Of a DNA stretch of 64,000 nucleotides, positions 1-9,569 are shown one piece after another. This DNA comes from Shewanella japonica (GTDB taxonomy: Bacteria > Pseudomonadota > Gammaproteobacteria > Enterobacterales > Shewanellaceae), in NCBI RefSeq assembly GCF_002075795.1, contig NZ_CP020472.1, positions 2,711,001-2,775,000 on the forward strand. Direction: 5' to 3'. The position numbers were made by a program, and so were the translations under genes. The notes under the pieces were generated by a model that worked only from the letters and a program-made list of their open reading frames with translations, had not been told where the DNA came from and ran no database searches. Positions within the stretch are counted from its first letter, which is position 1; every line of letters starts with the position of its first letter.

Positions 1-1
1 G

Positions 2-895
2 CAAGCGCACTGGCAGTTTAGTGAGTTTTTCCTTCGCATGTCACCAGTCACTATGCCTGTGTTTATTGCTGGTATTACAACCTGTTTCTTGGTCGAGAAA
101 TTTAAATTATTCAGCTATGGTGCACAATTACCAGATGCTGTTCATAAAATTCTAAGTGACTATTCAGATTACGAAGATCAAAATCGTACTAAAGCGGATA
201 AAGTGAAGTTACTTGTTCAAGCATTGGTAGGGGTTTGGCTAGTTATTGGTCTTGCATTCCATTTAGCTTCTGTCGGACTGATTGGTTTATCTGTGATTAT
301 TTTAACCACAGCATTTAATGGCGTTACAGATGAACATGCATTGGGTAAAGCATTTGAAGAAGCCTTACCCTTTACAGCACTATTAGCCGTGTTTTTTGCT
401 GTTGTCGGCGTAATCATTGACCAACACTTATTCGCGCCAGTGATTCAATGGGCATTAAGCTTTGAAGGAAACGCGCAACTTGTTATCTTCTATATTGCCA
501 ATGGATTACTGTCCATGGTGAGTGATAACGTCTTTGTCGGAACAGTTTATATTAACGAAGTTAAAGCCGCTCTTATCAATGGTCAAATCACCCGCGATCA
601 ATTTGACTTACTTGCCGTTGCAATTAACACAGGTACTAATCTACCTTCAGTGGCAACACCAAACGGCCAAGCCGCATTCTTGTTCTTATTAACGTCTGCA
701 TTAGCACCATTAGTTAGATTGTCATACGGCCGTATGGTTTGGATGGCTTTGCCTTATACGATTGTGTTATCTATCGTCGGTATTATTGCAATTGAATCAG
801 GTTTCTTAACCGATATGACGCAATACTATTATGATAATCAAATCATTATTCACCATTCAGCCAAAGATATTGGTGGAATTTCGGTTGGACATTAA
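2..895 (+). CDS. nhaB: Na+/H+ antiporter NhaB, C-terminal part (5' end outside window)
   Basis: The reading frame is open to the left edge of the window, so only the last ~297 residues of a roughly 530-residue protein are present. The first ATG in view (position 38) is internal, not a start. NhaB is an inner-membrane antiporter that exports Na+ in exchange for H+. The fragment is hydrophobic with several membrane spans, and shows the family's conserved stretches, including [11 protein letters not shown] near the left edge and [18 protein letters not shown] near residue 200 of the fragment. It is followed by an intrinsic terminator and then dsbB on the same strand, a neighbourhood I associate with Shewanella. 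The identification is firm; the N-terminus cannot be judged. Confidence 0.95.
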   Translation, partial: QAHWQFSEFFLRMSPVTMPVFIAGITTCFLVEKFKLFSYGAQLPDAVHKILSDYSDYEDQNRTKADKVKLLVQALVGVWLVIGLAFHLASVGLIGLSVIILTTAFNGVTDEHALGKAFEEALPFTALLAVFFAVVGVIIDQHLFAPVIQWALSFEGNAQLVIFYIANGLLSMVSDNVFVGTVYINEVKAALINGQITRDQFDLLAVAINTGTNLPSVATPNGQAAFLFLLTSALAPLVRLSYGRMVWMALPYTIVLSIVGIIAIESGFLTDMTQYYYDNQIIIHHSAKDIGGISVGH

Positions 896-921
896 TGCCA
901 ATTTGAATTAAGTTTGACCTG

Positions 922-950
922 AAAACACCCTCAATCGAGGGTGTTTTTTT
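922..950 (+). terminator. Intrinsic terminator of nhaB
   Basis: A perfect 9-bp stem (924-932 with 937-945), loop AATC, runs into a T-tract ending at 950. It lies 27 bases after the nhaB stop codon and separates nhaB from dsbB. Confidence 0.9.
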
Positions 951-977
951 ATCGTCATAAATCGACAGGAGATTGAT

Positions 978-1493
978 TTGACTGGTTTACAGGAATTTAC
1001 TCGTTCGCGTACTGCATGGCTAATGCTACTTTTATCCGCAATAGGCCTAGAAGCAGCTGCATTATTCTTTCAGTACGTAATGGAATTAGACCCTTGTGTC
1101 ATGTGTATCTATGTACGTGTGGCTGTATTAGGGTTAATCATTGCAGGAATTATAGGCGCCTTAGCACCTAAATTCTGGTTAACTCGCTTTCTTGGTCTCA
1201 TTGGTTGGGGAGTCAGCGGCGTTTGGGGCTTATCGTTATCGCTTGAGTTAAATGAATTACAAGTTAATCCATCACCATTTTCTACTTGTTCGTTTTTCCC
1301 AGAGTTTCCAACTTGGATGCCATTAGATCAGTGGCTGCCTTCGGTCTTTTCTCCAACGGGTATGTGTAGCGATGATCCTTGGACATTTTTGTCAGTGAGT
1401 ATGGCGCAGTGGATGGTTGTCACTTTTGTTATCTATCTACTCGTTCTGGCGGTGATGTTATTTCCAGCAATAAAACCATTAAAGCGCAGCTAA
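978..1493 (+). CDS. dsbB: Disulfide bond formation protein DsbB
   Basis: DsbB is the inner-membrane quinone reductase that reoxidises periplasmic DsbA. The 171-residue protein has four membrane segments and both functional cysteine pairs: C40/C43 (CVMC) and C104/C130, almost exactly the spacing of the E. coli enzyme. The start is TTG at 978, chosen because AGGAG (967-971) sits six bases upstream. The next in-frame ATG would cut into the first membrane helix (RTAWLM). It follows nhaB but has its own terminator, so it is probably transcribed alone. Confidence 0.95.
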   Translation: MTGLQEFTRSRTAWLMLLLSAIGLEAAALFFQYVMELDPCVMCIYVRVAVLGLIIAGIIGALAPKFWLTRFLGLIGWGVSGVWGLSLSLELNELQVNPSPFSTCSFFPEFPTWMPLDQWLPSVFSPTGMCSDDPWTFLSVSMAQWMVVTFVIYLLVLAVMLFPAIKPLKRS

Positions 1494-1521
1494 CACCACG
1501 AAGTTGATTCGTTTATAAAAG

Positions 1522-1551
1522 AAAAAGCACTCAATCAGAGTGCTTTTTTTT
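1522..1551 (+). terminator. Intrinsic terminator of dsbB
   Basis: A 9-bp perfect stem (1524-1532 with 1538-1546) with a 5-base loop, followed by a T-run to 1551. The A-run on the other flank may let it also serve the convergent ycgN. Confidence 0.88.
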
Positions 1552-1593
1552 GTGGTCAATCGAACCTAACTTCACTTGTTCTACCCCGTAGGG

Positions 1594-2034
1594 TTAATCT
1601 AGGTCTTTCAAGGGCCACAGAACAATATGGTCAAAAACATCTTTAACTCGTTTCTCGTTAATGGTTTTCCCCTTAACTGAGATACCCGCTGCGTGCATTG
1701 CCTCTTTTGAACCGGTTAATAATGGATGCCAAGAAGGAAGCTCCCTGCCATCGTGCAGACGCTTATAAGCACAAGAGTCAGGCAACCAAGTTAACTCTGC
1801 AATATTATCGACGGTAATCGCTGTACAAGCTGGCACATATTTAAATCGTTCAGGATAATGACGACAGGCGCACGTATCATCATCGAGTAGATGACAAGCA
1901 GCATCTGTGTAATACAGATCCTCGGTTTCATCATCAATTAACTTATTCAGACAACACTTACCACAACCATCGCACAATGACTCCCATTGCACGGTGGTAA
2001 GTTGGTTAAGCTTTTTTTCAACCCAAAAAGACAT
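1594..2034 (-). CDS. ycgN: YcgN-family cysteine cluster protein (UPF0260)
   Basis: A 146-residue cytoplasmic protein of the YcgN/UPF0260 family, a group defined by conserved cysteines thought to bind zinc or iron; its biochemical role is not established. The N-terminal CDGCGKCC cluster (residues 21-28) is followed by further conserved cysteines in the CRHYPER, PACTAI and PDSCAYKRL stretches. In enterobacteria ycgN also lies close to ycgL and minCDE, as here, which supports the assignment. It is convergent with dsbB. Confidence 0.88.
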   Translation of the reverse strand: MSFWVEKKLNQLTTVQWESLCDGCGKCCLNKLIDDETEDLYYTDAACHLLDDDTCACRHYPERFKYVPACTAITVDNIAELTWLPDSCAYKRLHDGRELPSWHPLLTGSKEAMHAAGISVKGKTINEKRVKDVFDHIVLWPLKDLD

Positions 2035-2075
2035 AGTTCAATACGGTAATAACTTACAATTCCAGTATTGTATCA

Positions 2076-3050
2076 TTATTTAATAGGAGGATTTTTGATT
2101 CGTTCAGATAGATAGGTCACAGTCAGTAAGAAATGTTCTTTCTTTGACCAAGCTTGCAGCAGTCGGAAATTATTATAAACCAGATACTCTCGGCCCTTCT
2201 CGCCATCAGGCATTAAGAAAGACACTTGCATGTCATCACGTTTAGGTAAATCATTGCCGTTGTATCGACGAACGCCCAGCTCTTGCCACTCATTAAATGT
2301 TTGAGTGTGGTCAGCACCAATCAGATACTGCGGAACTGGATTAACTGAACTAACTTGTCTTCCCCAAGTTTCATCGTTTTTCCATCCGGTATCTTTAAGC
2401 ATTGCAGCTGCAGTAGCAAAAGCGTCAAATTGGTTGTTCCAAATGTCTTTGTTTCCATCTCCATTGCCATCCTGGGCATAGGCTAGATATTGAGATGGCA
2501 TTAACTGCATATGACCCATAGCACCTGTTGAGGAACCAATTAATTGCTCATAGGTAACTTGTTGGCTATCGATAATTTGCAGTGCTGCGATAAACTCATC
2601 GATGTAAAACTGTTCTTTTACACCTGAATAAGCGTTAGAAGCAGTGACAGATAAAATAGGAAAATTCCCCTTCTGTTCACCAAATTCTGATGTCATTCCC
2701 CATAAGGCGACGAGAAAACGAGGCTGAACACCGTAACGGTCACCCAGCGTAATTAACGCATCTTCTTGTTCTTTAAACATTACCCTAGCAGTGCTGACTG
2801 TTATTTCAGGTGCATTTTGTGGAATATAACTTTCTAGATTAATGCTCTTATCAGCGCCGTTAACAGTGGCACGTTTAAACACTTTTATTTTCGAAAAGTG
2901 TTTATTAATAGTATTTTGTGAAACACCAGCCTGTATTGCTTTGTCTTTTAATGAAGCTAAATAATCATCGAAAGTAACGGTTTGCTGTGCATGAGCAATG
3001 TTAAAAGTAATCAGAGAGATGACTACTGATGAAATGATCTTCCCAATCAT
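2076..3050 (-). CDS. MltB-type (SLT_2) lytic transglycosylase homologue with altered catalytic position
   Basis: The protein has a signal peptide (about residues 1-21, cleavage after AHA) and an SLT_2/MltB-type domain. Enzymes of this family cleave peptidoglycan glycan strands in the periplasm. Family landmarks are clear: LVALWGM near residue 115, GAMGHMQLMPSQYL near 180, DGNGDGNKDIW near 195. The family's catalytic glutamate normally sits in a motif like WG-x-E-S/T-x-x-G. Here that position is Thr120 (WGMTSEFG), and a glutamate appears two residues later (Glu122). It may be inactive, may use the shifted acid, or may only bind peptidoglycan. There is no lipobox, so it is a soluble periplasmic protein rather than a lipoprotein. 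A 10-bp inverted repeat lies upstream. Confidence 0.85.
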   Translation of the reverse strand: MIGKIISSVVISLITFNIAHAQQTVTFDDYLASLKDKAIQAGVSQNTINKHFSKIKVFKRATVNGADKSINLESYIPQNAPEITVSTARVMFKEQEDALITLGDRYGVQPRFLVALWGMTSEFGEQKGNFPILSVTASNAYSGVKEQFYIDEFIAALQIIDSQQVTYEQLIGSSTGAMGHMQLMPSQYLAYAQDGNGDGNKDIWNNQFDAFATAAAMLKDTGWKNDETWGRQVSSVNPVPQYLIGADHTQTFNEWQELGVRRYNGNDLPKRDDMQVSFLMPDGEKGREYLVYNNFRLLQAWSKKEHFLLTVTYLSERIKNPPIK

Positions 3051-3100
3051 AAAATGTCCTAAGTTAACTCATTACTGCTGTTTTTGTTCTTATTAACTAA

Positions 3101-3124
3101 ACGTTAACACATTTGTGTTAACGT
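3101..3124 (-). promoter_or_regulatory. Perfect 10-bp inverted repeat upstream of the transglycosylase homologue
   Basis: ACGTTAACAC (3101-3110), spacer ATTT, GTGTTAACGT (3115-3124). It lies about 50 bases upstream of the start codon at 3050. It lacks a T-run on either side, so an operator or a 5' leader hairpin is more likely than a terminator. The binding protein is unknown. Confidence 0.4.
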
Positions 3125-3233
3125 CGAAATACTAAAATTGATAACTGTATTAAAAACAAGCTATTGTAAATTTTATATCATTTAAAAAAACGCTTTTCAG
3201 ACCAATAAACTATCACTGTAATAACAGGCTACG

Positions 3234-3512
3234 CTAGTCTTTTATCCCTAAACTTTTTCTGTGTTCATCTAACAAATTCGTGACAGGAGGCGGGATTTGT
3301 AAATAAAAGCCTTTATCAGCTAATTCTGATTTGACCTTCTCAATATCAGCCATCGCTAACTCAGTACGTTTGGATAAAGGCACCATCATAACCAATTTTG
3401 GAGTGCCAAACATTTGCATTAATGCTTCAGGTACAGCGTCAAAAACATCACGTTTTTCAACGAATAAGTAAGTATCAATTTTTCGGCTGCTTTTATATAC
3501 TGCGCATATCAT
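3234..3512 (-). CDS. ycgL: YcgL domain protein
   Basis: A 92-residue cytoplasmic protein of the YcgL family, recognisable from the N-terminus MICAVYKSSRKIDTYLFVE and the central FGTPKLVMMVPLSKRTELA stretch. The family is conserved next to minCDE in gammaproteobacteria; its molecular function is not established. It is transcribed divergently from minC, about 120 bases away, so the two may share an upstream control region. Confidence 0.9.
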   Translation of the reverse strand: MICAVYKSSRKIDTYLFVEKRDVFDAVPEALMQMFGTPKLVMMVPLSKRTELAMADIEKVKSELADKGFYLQIPPPVTNLLDEHRKSLGIKD

Positions 3513-3632
3513 TTTGAAGTTAAATTCCTATGTTTCTTGCTTGATAGTCAACAACGCACACTATAACATGGACAGTCATAATTTAATTGCAAATCAGTTC
3601 ACACACTGAAATTTTTGGAGATTAACGCCTGG

Positions 3633-4298
3633 ATGGCCACACAAAGTCTTGAGCTCAAAGCGACCTCTTTTACTCTTTCAGTTCTTCATATCAATACACA
3701 CGATATAAGTGCGATAGCTGCTGATTTAGACAGAAAGCTATCTCAAGCACCGCAATTCTTTATCGGCGCACCATTAATTTTAAATTTAAGTGCGATAGAA
3801 CAACACGACGTTAATCTTGCTGCATTAAAACAACTTCTTACTGATAACCAATTAATCATCGTTGGTGTAACATCTGCAAACGATGATATTAGTAAACAAG
3901 CAAAATCGTTAGGCCTTGCAGTCGTTAAATCGGGCAAACAAGCCAAGAATATGCCAGCCCCAACCAAAGAAACCAAAATCATTAAACAAAATGTACGTTC
4001 AGGGCAGCAAATTTATGCAAAAAATGCTGACTTAGTCATTTTTGGTGCGGTTGGTAATGGCGCAGAAGTGATTGCGGATGGTAGCATTCATATATATGGC
4101 GCTTTACGAGGTAAAGCAATGGCGGGAGCTTCAGGTGATCGCAATAGCATCATCATAGCCAATAGCCTTGACGCCGAATTAGTATCAATTGCTGGACAAT
4201 ATTGGCTAGCAGAACATTTGCAGCAGCATTGTAGCGATCAACGCGGTTGTGTTCGTCTTAATGACGAAACACTCATGGTTGAATCATTGCCTCAATAG
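3633..4298 (+). CDS. minC: Septum site-determining protein MinC
   Basis: MinC inhibits FtsZ assembly away from midcell and is recruited to the membrane by MinD. The N-terminal FtsZ-interacting domain spans about residues 1-105 and the C-terminal beta-helix MinD-binding and dimer domain about 115-215 ([20 protein letters not shown] is the hallmark). I place the start at ATG 3633, giving 221 residues and the family's usual N-terminus ([20 protein letters not shown]). A TTG at 3615 also opens the frame, but it overlaps the GGAG ribosome-binding site at 3617-3620. The gene heads the minCDE operon, 28 bases before minD. Confidence 0.95.
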   Translation: MATQSLELKATSFTLSVLHINTHDISAIAADLDRKLSQAPQFFIGAPLILNLSAIEQHDVNLAALKQLLTDNQLIIVGVTSANDDISKQAKSLGLAVVKSGKQAKNMPAPTKETKIIKQNVRSGQQIYAKNADLVIFGAVGNGAEVIADGSIHIYGALRGKAMAGASGDRNSIIIANSLDAELVSIAGQYWLAEHLQQHCSDQRGCVRLNDETLMVESLPQ

Positions 4299-4326
4299 TT
4301 GGCAACATAAAAGGATATAATAACAA

Positions 4327-5136
4327 ATGGCACAAATAATTGTTGTCACATCAGGTAAAGGTGGCGTAGGTAAAACAACTTCGAGTGCAGCTATTGCGAC
4401 AGGTTTAGCACTTAAAGGAAAAAAGACTGTTGTTATCGATTTCGATATCGGTTTACGTAATCTTGATTTAATTATGGGTTGTGAGCGCAGAGTTGTTTAT
4501 GACTTCGTCAACGTTATCAACGGTGAAGCTAATCTCAATCAAGCACTAATTAAAGATAAACGTTGTGATAAGCTATTTATTTTACCAGCGTCACAAACCC
4601 GTGATAAAGATGCACTGACTAAAGAAGGTGTAGGCGGAGTGCTTGATGAACTCAGCAAAGACTTTGACTATATTGTTTGTGACTCACCAGCGGGTATTGA
4701 ACAAGGTGCAATGATGGCCTTGTATTTTGCAGACATCGCTATTGTAACGACTAACCCAGAAGTGAGTTCTGTACGAGATTCAGACCGTATTCTTGGTATG
4801 TTACAAAGTCGCTCTCGTCGTGCAGAACAAAATCTTGAACCAATTCAAGAGTTTTTATTATTAACTCGCTATTCACCTGCTAGAGTTAAAACAGGTGAAA
4901 TGTTAAGTGTCGAAGACGTATCAGAAATTTTAGCCATTAAATTAGTCGGTGTAATTCCTGAATCACAAGCAGTATTAAAAGCATCAAACTCTGGTATTCC
5001 AGTCATTAACGATGAAGAAAGTGATGCAGGTTTAGCGTACGCTGACACTGTGGCGCGTTTACTTGGTGATGAAGTACCATTTCGTTTTCTGACAGAAGAG
5101 AAAAAGGGATTCTTAAAAAGGATATTTGGTAGCTAA
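4327..5136 (+). CDS. minD: Septum site-determining ATPase MinD
   Basis: MinD is a ParA/MinD-type ATPase that binds the inner membrane in its ATP form, recruits MinC, and is released by MinE, producing pole-to-pole oscillation. The 269-residue protein has the deviant Walker A motif GKGGVGKTT at residues 10-18, the switch region around CDSPAG near residue 120, and a C-terminal amphipathic membrane-targeting helix ([11 protein letters not shown]). It lies between minC and minE with a 2-base gap to minE. Confidence 0.98.
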   Translation: MAQIIVVTSGKGGVGKTTSSAAIATGLALKGKKTVVIDFDIGLRNLDLIMGCERRVVYDFVNVINGEANLNQALIKDKRCDKLFILPASQTRDKDALTKEGVGGVLDELSKDFDYIVCDSPAGIEQGAMMALYFADIAIVTTNPEVSSVRDSDRILGMLQSRSRRAEQNLEPIQEFLLLTRYSPARVKTGEMLSVEDVSEILAIKLVGVIPESQAVLKASNSGIPVINDEESDAGLAYADTVARLLGDEVPFRFLTEEKKGFLKRIFGS

Positions 5137-5138
5137 CT

Positions 5139-5399
5139 ATGTCTATACTTGATTATTTTAGAAGCAATAAAAAAACCAACACAGCGGTGACAGCCAAAGA
5201 GCGTCTGCAAATTATCGTTGCACATCAACGTGGTGAACGTGATGCCCCTGATTACTTCCCAAAAATGAAACAAGAGATCATTGAAGTTATCCGCAAGTAC
5301 GTTCATATCTCTGAGGATCAGGTATCAGTTCAGCTTGACCAAAATGATGACAAGCTGTCGGTACTTGAGTTAAACGTCACTTTACCTGATGGCAAATAA
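5139..5399 (+). CDS. minE: Cell division topological specificity factor MinE
   Basis: An 86-residue protein of normal length. The N-terminus ([12 protein letters not shown]) is the membrane- and MinD-contacting segment; the C-terminal half is the dimerising topological-specificity domain. MinE stimulates MinD ATPase activity and restricts MinCD to the poles. It begins two bases after the minD stop codon, so translation is probably coupled. The operon ends in a strong terminator shared with convergent rnd. Confidence 0.97.
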   Translation: MSILDYFRSNKKTNTAVTAKERLQIIVAHQRGERDAPDYFPKMKQEIIEVIRKYVHISEDQVSVQLDQNDDKLSVLELNVTLPDGK

Positions 5400-5440
5400 C
5401 GTTTTTCAGGTCATAGCTTACTAAGTTGAACCTCACTATA

Positions 5441-5474
5441 AAAAAGCCAAGATAAACACGTATCTTGGCTTTTT
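5441..5474. terminator. Bidirectional terminator between minE and rnd
   Basis: A perfect 14-bp stem (5441-5454 with 5461-5474), 6-base loop, with A-run and T-run at its two ends. It can terminate both convergent transcripts. Confidence 0.92.
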
Positions 5475-5525
5475 TAATATCGTTAACTCAATAGCCTTGC
5501 TGACTATATAAAAGTTCCTTTCGTG

Positions 5526-6638
5526 TTAACCAAACTTTATTCCTTCTAGGCTATCTTTAATGATGCTCGCTCGCCAGCCGGTTAATAATAATGGCGTGTC
5601 TGTTTGTTTTTTATGATAGAGCCACAGTAAAAATTCATGAATGAGACGTTTAGAGCCAATAAACTCAATCGCGACATCATGTTGCTCAGCCAGTTGCGTG
5701 AGGATCACTTTAACTTCTTTAAATGAGGCTTTATAACCATTTTTAAGGGCTATCACGTCCACAGCTTCTGGTAAATTTTCTAAATCTGCTGTTTGAAGCA
5801 GTTTGATGATCTCTTTACCATGGAAACGCTTTTCATGATCGGTTAAGTCATTTAATTGATTCAACTCGACTACCGTTTTCGGCTGTTTTTTTGCTAAAGC
5901 GATTAAGGCATGATCTTTAATGATAAAGCCAAGTGCAGAATCTTTCTTTAATGCTTTTTGTAAACGCCAAGTGGCCAATACTTTCAAGTAAGCCAATTGT
6001 TTTGGGAATAACTGAAACGCATTTTTCACCTTTAAATAAGCAAACTCTTCATCAGGCGGCGTTAAACGCCCTTCTGTCATCCGCTCCCCCTCTTCCAGCA
6101 ACCAATCCATGCGGCTGGCTTGATTAACCTTTTCAAGTAATTGTGGGTAAAGGCTATATAAATAGTAAACGTCATTCGCGGCATATTGTAATTGTGCATC
6201 GGTTAACGGACGTTTCATCCAATCAGTTCGTGACTCGCCTTTATCAATCTCAATGTCTAAAAACATATTAACCAATTTTGCGTAACCAACCCCATGTCCC
6301 AAACCACATAAGCTAGCGGCAATTTGGCTATCAAATAAAGGACTTGGCTGGCATTGTCCGTAACGTGCGAACACTTCTAAATCTTCACTACAAGAATGCA
6401 CAAGTTTAGTAATTGAAGTATTTGTTAATAACTCCCAAAAACACGATAAATCTGGTAGAGCAACGGGATCGATTAGCGCCAATGTTTTGCCATCATAGGC
6501 TTGAATAAGACCCAACTTTGCGTAGTAGGTTCTTGTTCTTACGAATTCAGTGTCTAAGACCAGTAATTCACTTTGTTGATATTGTGCCACTAACGCTTCT
6601 AAACTTGCTTGGTCACTAATGTATTCGAACGATAACAA
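5526..6638 (-). CDS. rnd: Ribonuclease D
   Basis: RNase D is a 3'-5' exoribonuclease acting in tRNA 3' maturation and decay of structured RNA. The 370-residue protein has the DEDDy exonuclease domain (Asp29/Glu31 in VLDTEF, SCSEDLEVF near residue 85, and the Tyr/Asp motif YAANDVYYL near 150) followed by an HRDC domain and a third helical domain, the normal architecture. The start is TTG at 6638: GGAG lies seven bases upstream and the N-terminus matches the family. It is convergent with minE and followed upstream by divergently independent fadD on the same strand. Confidence 0.95.
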   Translation of the reverse strand: MLSFEYISDQASLEALVAQYQQSELLVLDTEFVRTRTYYAKLGLIQAYDGKTLALIDPVALPDLSCFWELLTNTSITKLVHSCSEDLEVFARYGQCQPSPLFDSQIAASLCGLGHGVGYAKLVNMFLDIEIDKGESRTDWMKRPLTDAQLQYAANDVYYLYSLYPQLLEKVNQASRMDWLLEEGERMTEGRLTPPDEEFAYLKVKNAFQLFPKQLAYLKVLATWRLQKALKKDSALGFIIKDHALIALAKKQPKTVVELNQLNDLTDHEKRFHGKEIIKLLQTADLENLPEAVDVIALKNGYKASFKEVKVILTQLAEQHDVAIEFIGSKRLIHEFLLWLYHKKQTDTPLLLTGWRASIIKDSLEGIKFG

Positions 6639-6691
6639 AATTCACTCCAGTATTAACTTATCGCCAATGAAAGGTCTAAATAGGATGCATT

Positions 6692-6715
6692 AAAAAGCCG
6701 GCAACTGCCGGCTTT
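6692..6715 (-). terminator. Intrinsic terminator of fadD
   Basis: A GC-rich 9-bp stem (6694-6702 with 6707-6715), loop AACT, with the T-run on the minus strand (6692-6696), immediately after the fadD stop codon. Confidence 0.88.
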
Positions 6716-6718
6716 ACT

Positions 6719-8392
6719 TTACGCTGATTTAACTTCGTCTCGAAGCTCTCGTCGTAAAATCTTACCTACATTGGATTTTGGTAACTCATCTCTGAATTCT
6801 ACCAGCTTTGGTACCTTATATCCTGTTAAATGATGACGACAATGTTTAATAATATCGCTATCAGTTAAGCTGTTATCTTTTGCGACGACAAATACTTTAA
6901 CTAATTCACCGCTGGCTTCATTTGGAACACCAACAGCCGCAACCTCAATGACTTTAGGATGCAGTGCAATGACATCTTCAACTTCATTTGGAAATACATT
7001 AAAACCTGATACCAAAATCATGTCTTTTTTACGGTCAACAATGAAAAAGAATCCTTTTTCATCCATATAGCCAATATCACCAGTCGCTAGCCAACCGTCT
7101 TTGTCGATGACTTTTGCTGTTTCTTCTGGTCGCTGCCAGTAGCCTTGCATGACTTGCGGACCTTTCGCAAATAGCTCACCAGTTTCACCTTGGGCTAATA
7201 CATTACCTTCATCATCACGCACTTGTATGTCAGTTGAAGGCGCAGGGAAACCAATTGATCCGTTATAACCATCAAGATTATAAGGACAACACGTTACCAG
7301 TGGCGATGCTTCAGTTAACCCATAACCTTCAAGTAATCGTGTCTTAGTAATGCTTTGCCATTTGTCAGCAACGGCTTTTTGTACGGCCATTCCGCCGCCA
7401 ATAGAAAGCTTTAAGCGGCTGAAATCAAGACTATTAAAGTCTTCATCATTAACTAGGGCGTTGAATAACGTGTTAACCCCTGTCAGCGCTGTAAAAGGAT
7501 ACTTCTTTAACTCGCCAACGAACGCTGGTAAATCACGAGGGTTAGTAATTAATAAGTTTTTACTGCCTTTATGTAAAAACAGCAAACAGTTAACAGTGAG
7601 TGCGAAGATGTGATAAAGCGGCAATGCAGTAACGACAAATTCGGTACCATCTTTCAAAGCTGGCGAATAGGCACCATTGGCTTGCAAAACATTACTCACA
7701 ACGTTTTTATGACTCAACATCGCGCCTTTTGAAACACCCGTAGTACCACCGGTATATTGCAAGAAAGACAAATCCTCTGGTGAAATCTCAGGTTTTACGT
7801 ATTGTAAACGACGGCCTTTACTTAAAGACTGCCTAAAAGACAATGCATGGGGCAAGTTGTATTTAGGCACCATCTTCTTGATGTACTTAACCACGAAGTT
7901 GACTAAGGTTCTTTTGGGTGCACTCAGTTGATCACCTAACCCAGTGATGATCACCGATTCTACAGGCGTTTCTGAAACTACTTCTTCCAATGTACGTGCA
8001 AAATTCGACACAACGACAATGGCTTTAGCACCAGAATCAACTAACTGATGTTTTAATTCTCTTGGGGTATATAGAGGGTTAACATTAACCACGACCATGC
8101 CCGCACGTAATACACCAAATAATGCAATTGGGTATTGCAGTAAATTAGGCATCATCAAGGCGACTCTGTCGCCTTTTTCTAACTTGAGTTCATTTTGTAA
8201 ATAGGCTGCAAATGCACGACTTCTTTCTTCTAACTTCCTATAAGTCAGTGTCGCCCCCATATTGATAAACGCAGGTTGGTCAGCATATTTAGCTACCGCA
8301 GATTCAAACATATCGACAAGGGTTGAAAATTGCGCTGAGTCAATTTCTGCCGGTACGTGTTCTGGTAAATTATTAATCCAAGGCTGGTCCAC
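6719..8392 (-). CDS. fadD: Long-chain fatty acid-CoA ligase FadD
   Basis: A 557-residue acyl-adenylating enzyme that activates long-chain fatty acids to acyl-CoA, coupling uptake at the inner membrane to beta-oxidation. The ATP/AMP signature [11 protein letters not shown] is at residues 213-223, the adenylation motif GYGLTEASP near 355, and the fatty-acyl-CoA synthetase signature region ([18 protein letters not shown]) near 435. Length and N-terminus match FadD of E. coli type. An alpha/beta hydrolase lies 233 bases upstream on the same strand. I found no convincing FadR or PsrA site in that gap. Confidence 0.95.
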   Translation of the reverse strand: MDQPWINNLPEHVPAEIDSAQFSTLVDMFESAVAKYADQPAFINMGATLTYRKLEERSRAFAAYLQNELKLEKGDRVALMMPNLLQYPIALFGVLRAGMVVVNVNPLYTPRELKHQLVDSGAKAIVVVSNFARTLEEVVSETPVESVIITGLGDQLSAPKRTLVNFVVKYIKKMVPKYNLPHALSFRQSLSKGRRLQYVKPEISPEDLSFLQYTGGTTGVSKGAMLSHKNVVSNVLQANGAYSPALKDGTEFVVTALPLYHIFALTVNCLLFLHKGSKNLLITNPRDLPAFVGELKKYPFTALTGVNTLFNALVNDEDFNSLDFSRLKLSIGGGMAVQKAVADKWQSITKTRLLEGYGLTEASPLVTCCPYNLDGYNGSIGFPAPSTDIQVRDDEGNVLAQGETGELFAKGPQVMQGYWQRPEETAKVIDKDGWLATGDIGYMDEKGFFFIVDRKKDMILVSGFNVFPNEVEDVIALHPKVIEVAAVGVPNEASGELVKVFVVAKDNSLTDSDIIKHCRHHLTGYKVPKLVEFRDELPKSNVGKILRRELRDEVKSA

Positions 8393-8625
8393 AAAATTCT
8401 CCTATTTATCCTGACCATTGCTAAGAAGACGGGCTTCAATTTTTACAAGGTCGAAGATCACTGCACTTAAAACTAGCTGATATTTTTATTATTGTTATGA
8501 GTTGCAGTAAAAACGTTATTGATAGTTATTATTCTTGAGCCGCAAAAAATCATACGACCGTTTTAATTCAGACCATAATCACATAAATAAATTAAAAATC
8601 CTAGTGATTTTAAAACAAAGAAAGC

Positions 8626-9543
8626 TTAATTTAGAATAAATGTTCTAATCGTGTTAGCAACTTGTGCTGCGCTTCCCATATGTAAATGGTGATCGCCTTT
8701 AATCTGCACATTCGTAAGCTGTGTAAACCACAGCTTAGCTTGCGGTATTGCCAATTTTAACTGTTTATAGCCCTCTTCGGCTAATATTAATAAACAAGGG
8801 GTATCACTGACGCTCATTAAAACATCAACCTGTTCAAAGGTTAATCTATAAGGAGAATCCAGTTTCAAACGAGGATCACTTTTCCAACAATATTGATGAT
8901 CTTTGATTTCAAGATTTCGCTTTATAATTAACTCACACCACTTAGGATCCATACCAGTGAGCTTATGACGGGCATTTACGGCCCGCTCAAGCGTTAAGTT
9001 TGATGATGATTCAGGTTGTTTCTGCCCCTGAATCCCAGCTTGATTGAATCTGATATGCTGCTGAAAGCTTCGATTAACTCTTGCTTTAGATTTCGACACA
9101 TCTTCAAATAATGGCGATAAAGCTTCAATTAATATGAGTTGCTTTAAGCTATCAGGGAAAGCCGCATTATAAGCTGCCGCAACTATCCCACCTAAAGAGT
9201 GTCCGATAACGGTTACAGGCTGGTCCTGCTTAAGTAATAAAACGAGTTCGTGCAAATCGTAGAGGTAATCAATCCAATGCAAAGGATATTGCCCTGGACG
9301 ATGTTGAGATAAGCCATGACCAGGCCAATCTACGGCAATAATTTGATAATCTGTAAGTACTTGCTGCTCAGATAGCGCATTAACTAACGGTACGAAGCTG
9401 TCAGCATTATCTAACCAACCATGTAAAGCCAGTAAAACGGGTTTGTTACTACTTCCATATCGCTTTGCTGCTAAACGAATATGAGCCAATTGAAAATCGA
9501 CATCTTCAAATTCTAATGCCGCATCAATTGGCTCATTCATCAT
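8626..9543 (-). CDS. Alpha/beta hydrolase
   Basis: A 305-residue cytoplasmic alpha/beta hydrolase fold protein without signal peptide. The oxyanion-hole motif LALHGWLDNADSF is at residues 38-50, the nucleophile elbow GHSLGG at 114-119 (Ser116), and the likely catalytic His is in GDHHLHMG near residue 285. Such proteins hydrolyse esters, thioesters or similar substrates, and the substrate cannot be read from sequence. Its place beside fadD suggests, but does not show, a link to acyl metabolism. It is 26 bases downstream of the exported methyltransferase-like gene and may be co-transcribed with it. Confidence 0.88.
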   Translation of the reverse strand: MMNEPIDAALEFEDVDFQLAHIRLAAKRYGSSNKPVLLALHGWLDNADSFVPLVNALSEQQVLTDYQIIAVDWPGHGLSQHRPGQYPLHWIDYLYDLHELVLLLKQDQPVTVIGHSLGGIVAAAYNAAFPDSLKQLILIEALSPLFEDVSKSKARVNRSFQQHIRFNQAGIQGQKQPESSSNLTLERAVNARHKLTGMDPKWCELIIKRNLEIKDHQYCWKSDPRLKLDSPYRLTFEQVDVLMSVSDTPCLLILAEEGYKQLKLAIPQAKLWFTQLTNVQIKGDHHLHMGSAAQVANTIRTFILN

Positions 9544-9569
9544 TGTCTTCTTTATCAGTTATAGCGTGG

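Noticed and set aside
3615-3632. TTG start of minC at 3615
   Set aside because: It overlaps the ribosome-binding GGAG; ATG 3633 gives the normal MinC N-terminus.
8393-8625. FadR or PsrA operator upstream of fadD
   Set aside because: Fragments such as TCAGACCA occur, but no complete palindrome matches either consensus as I know them.
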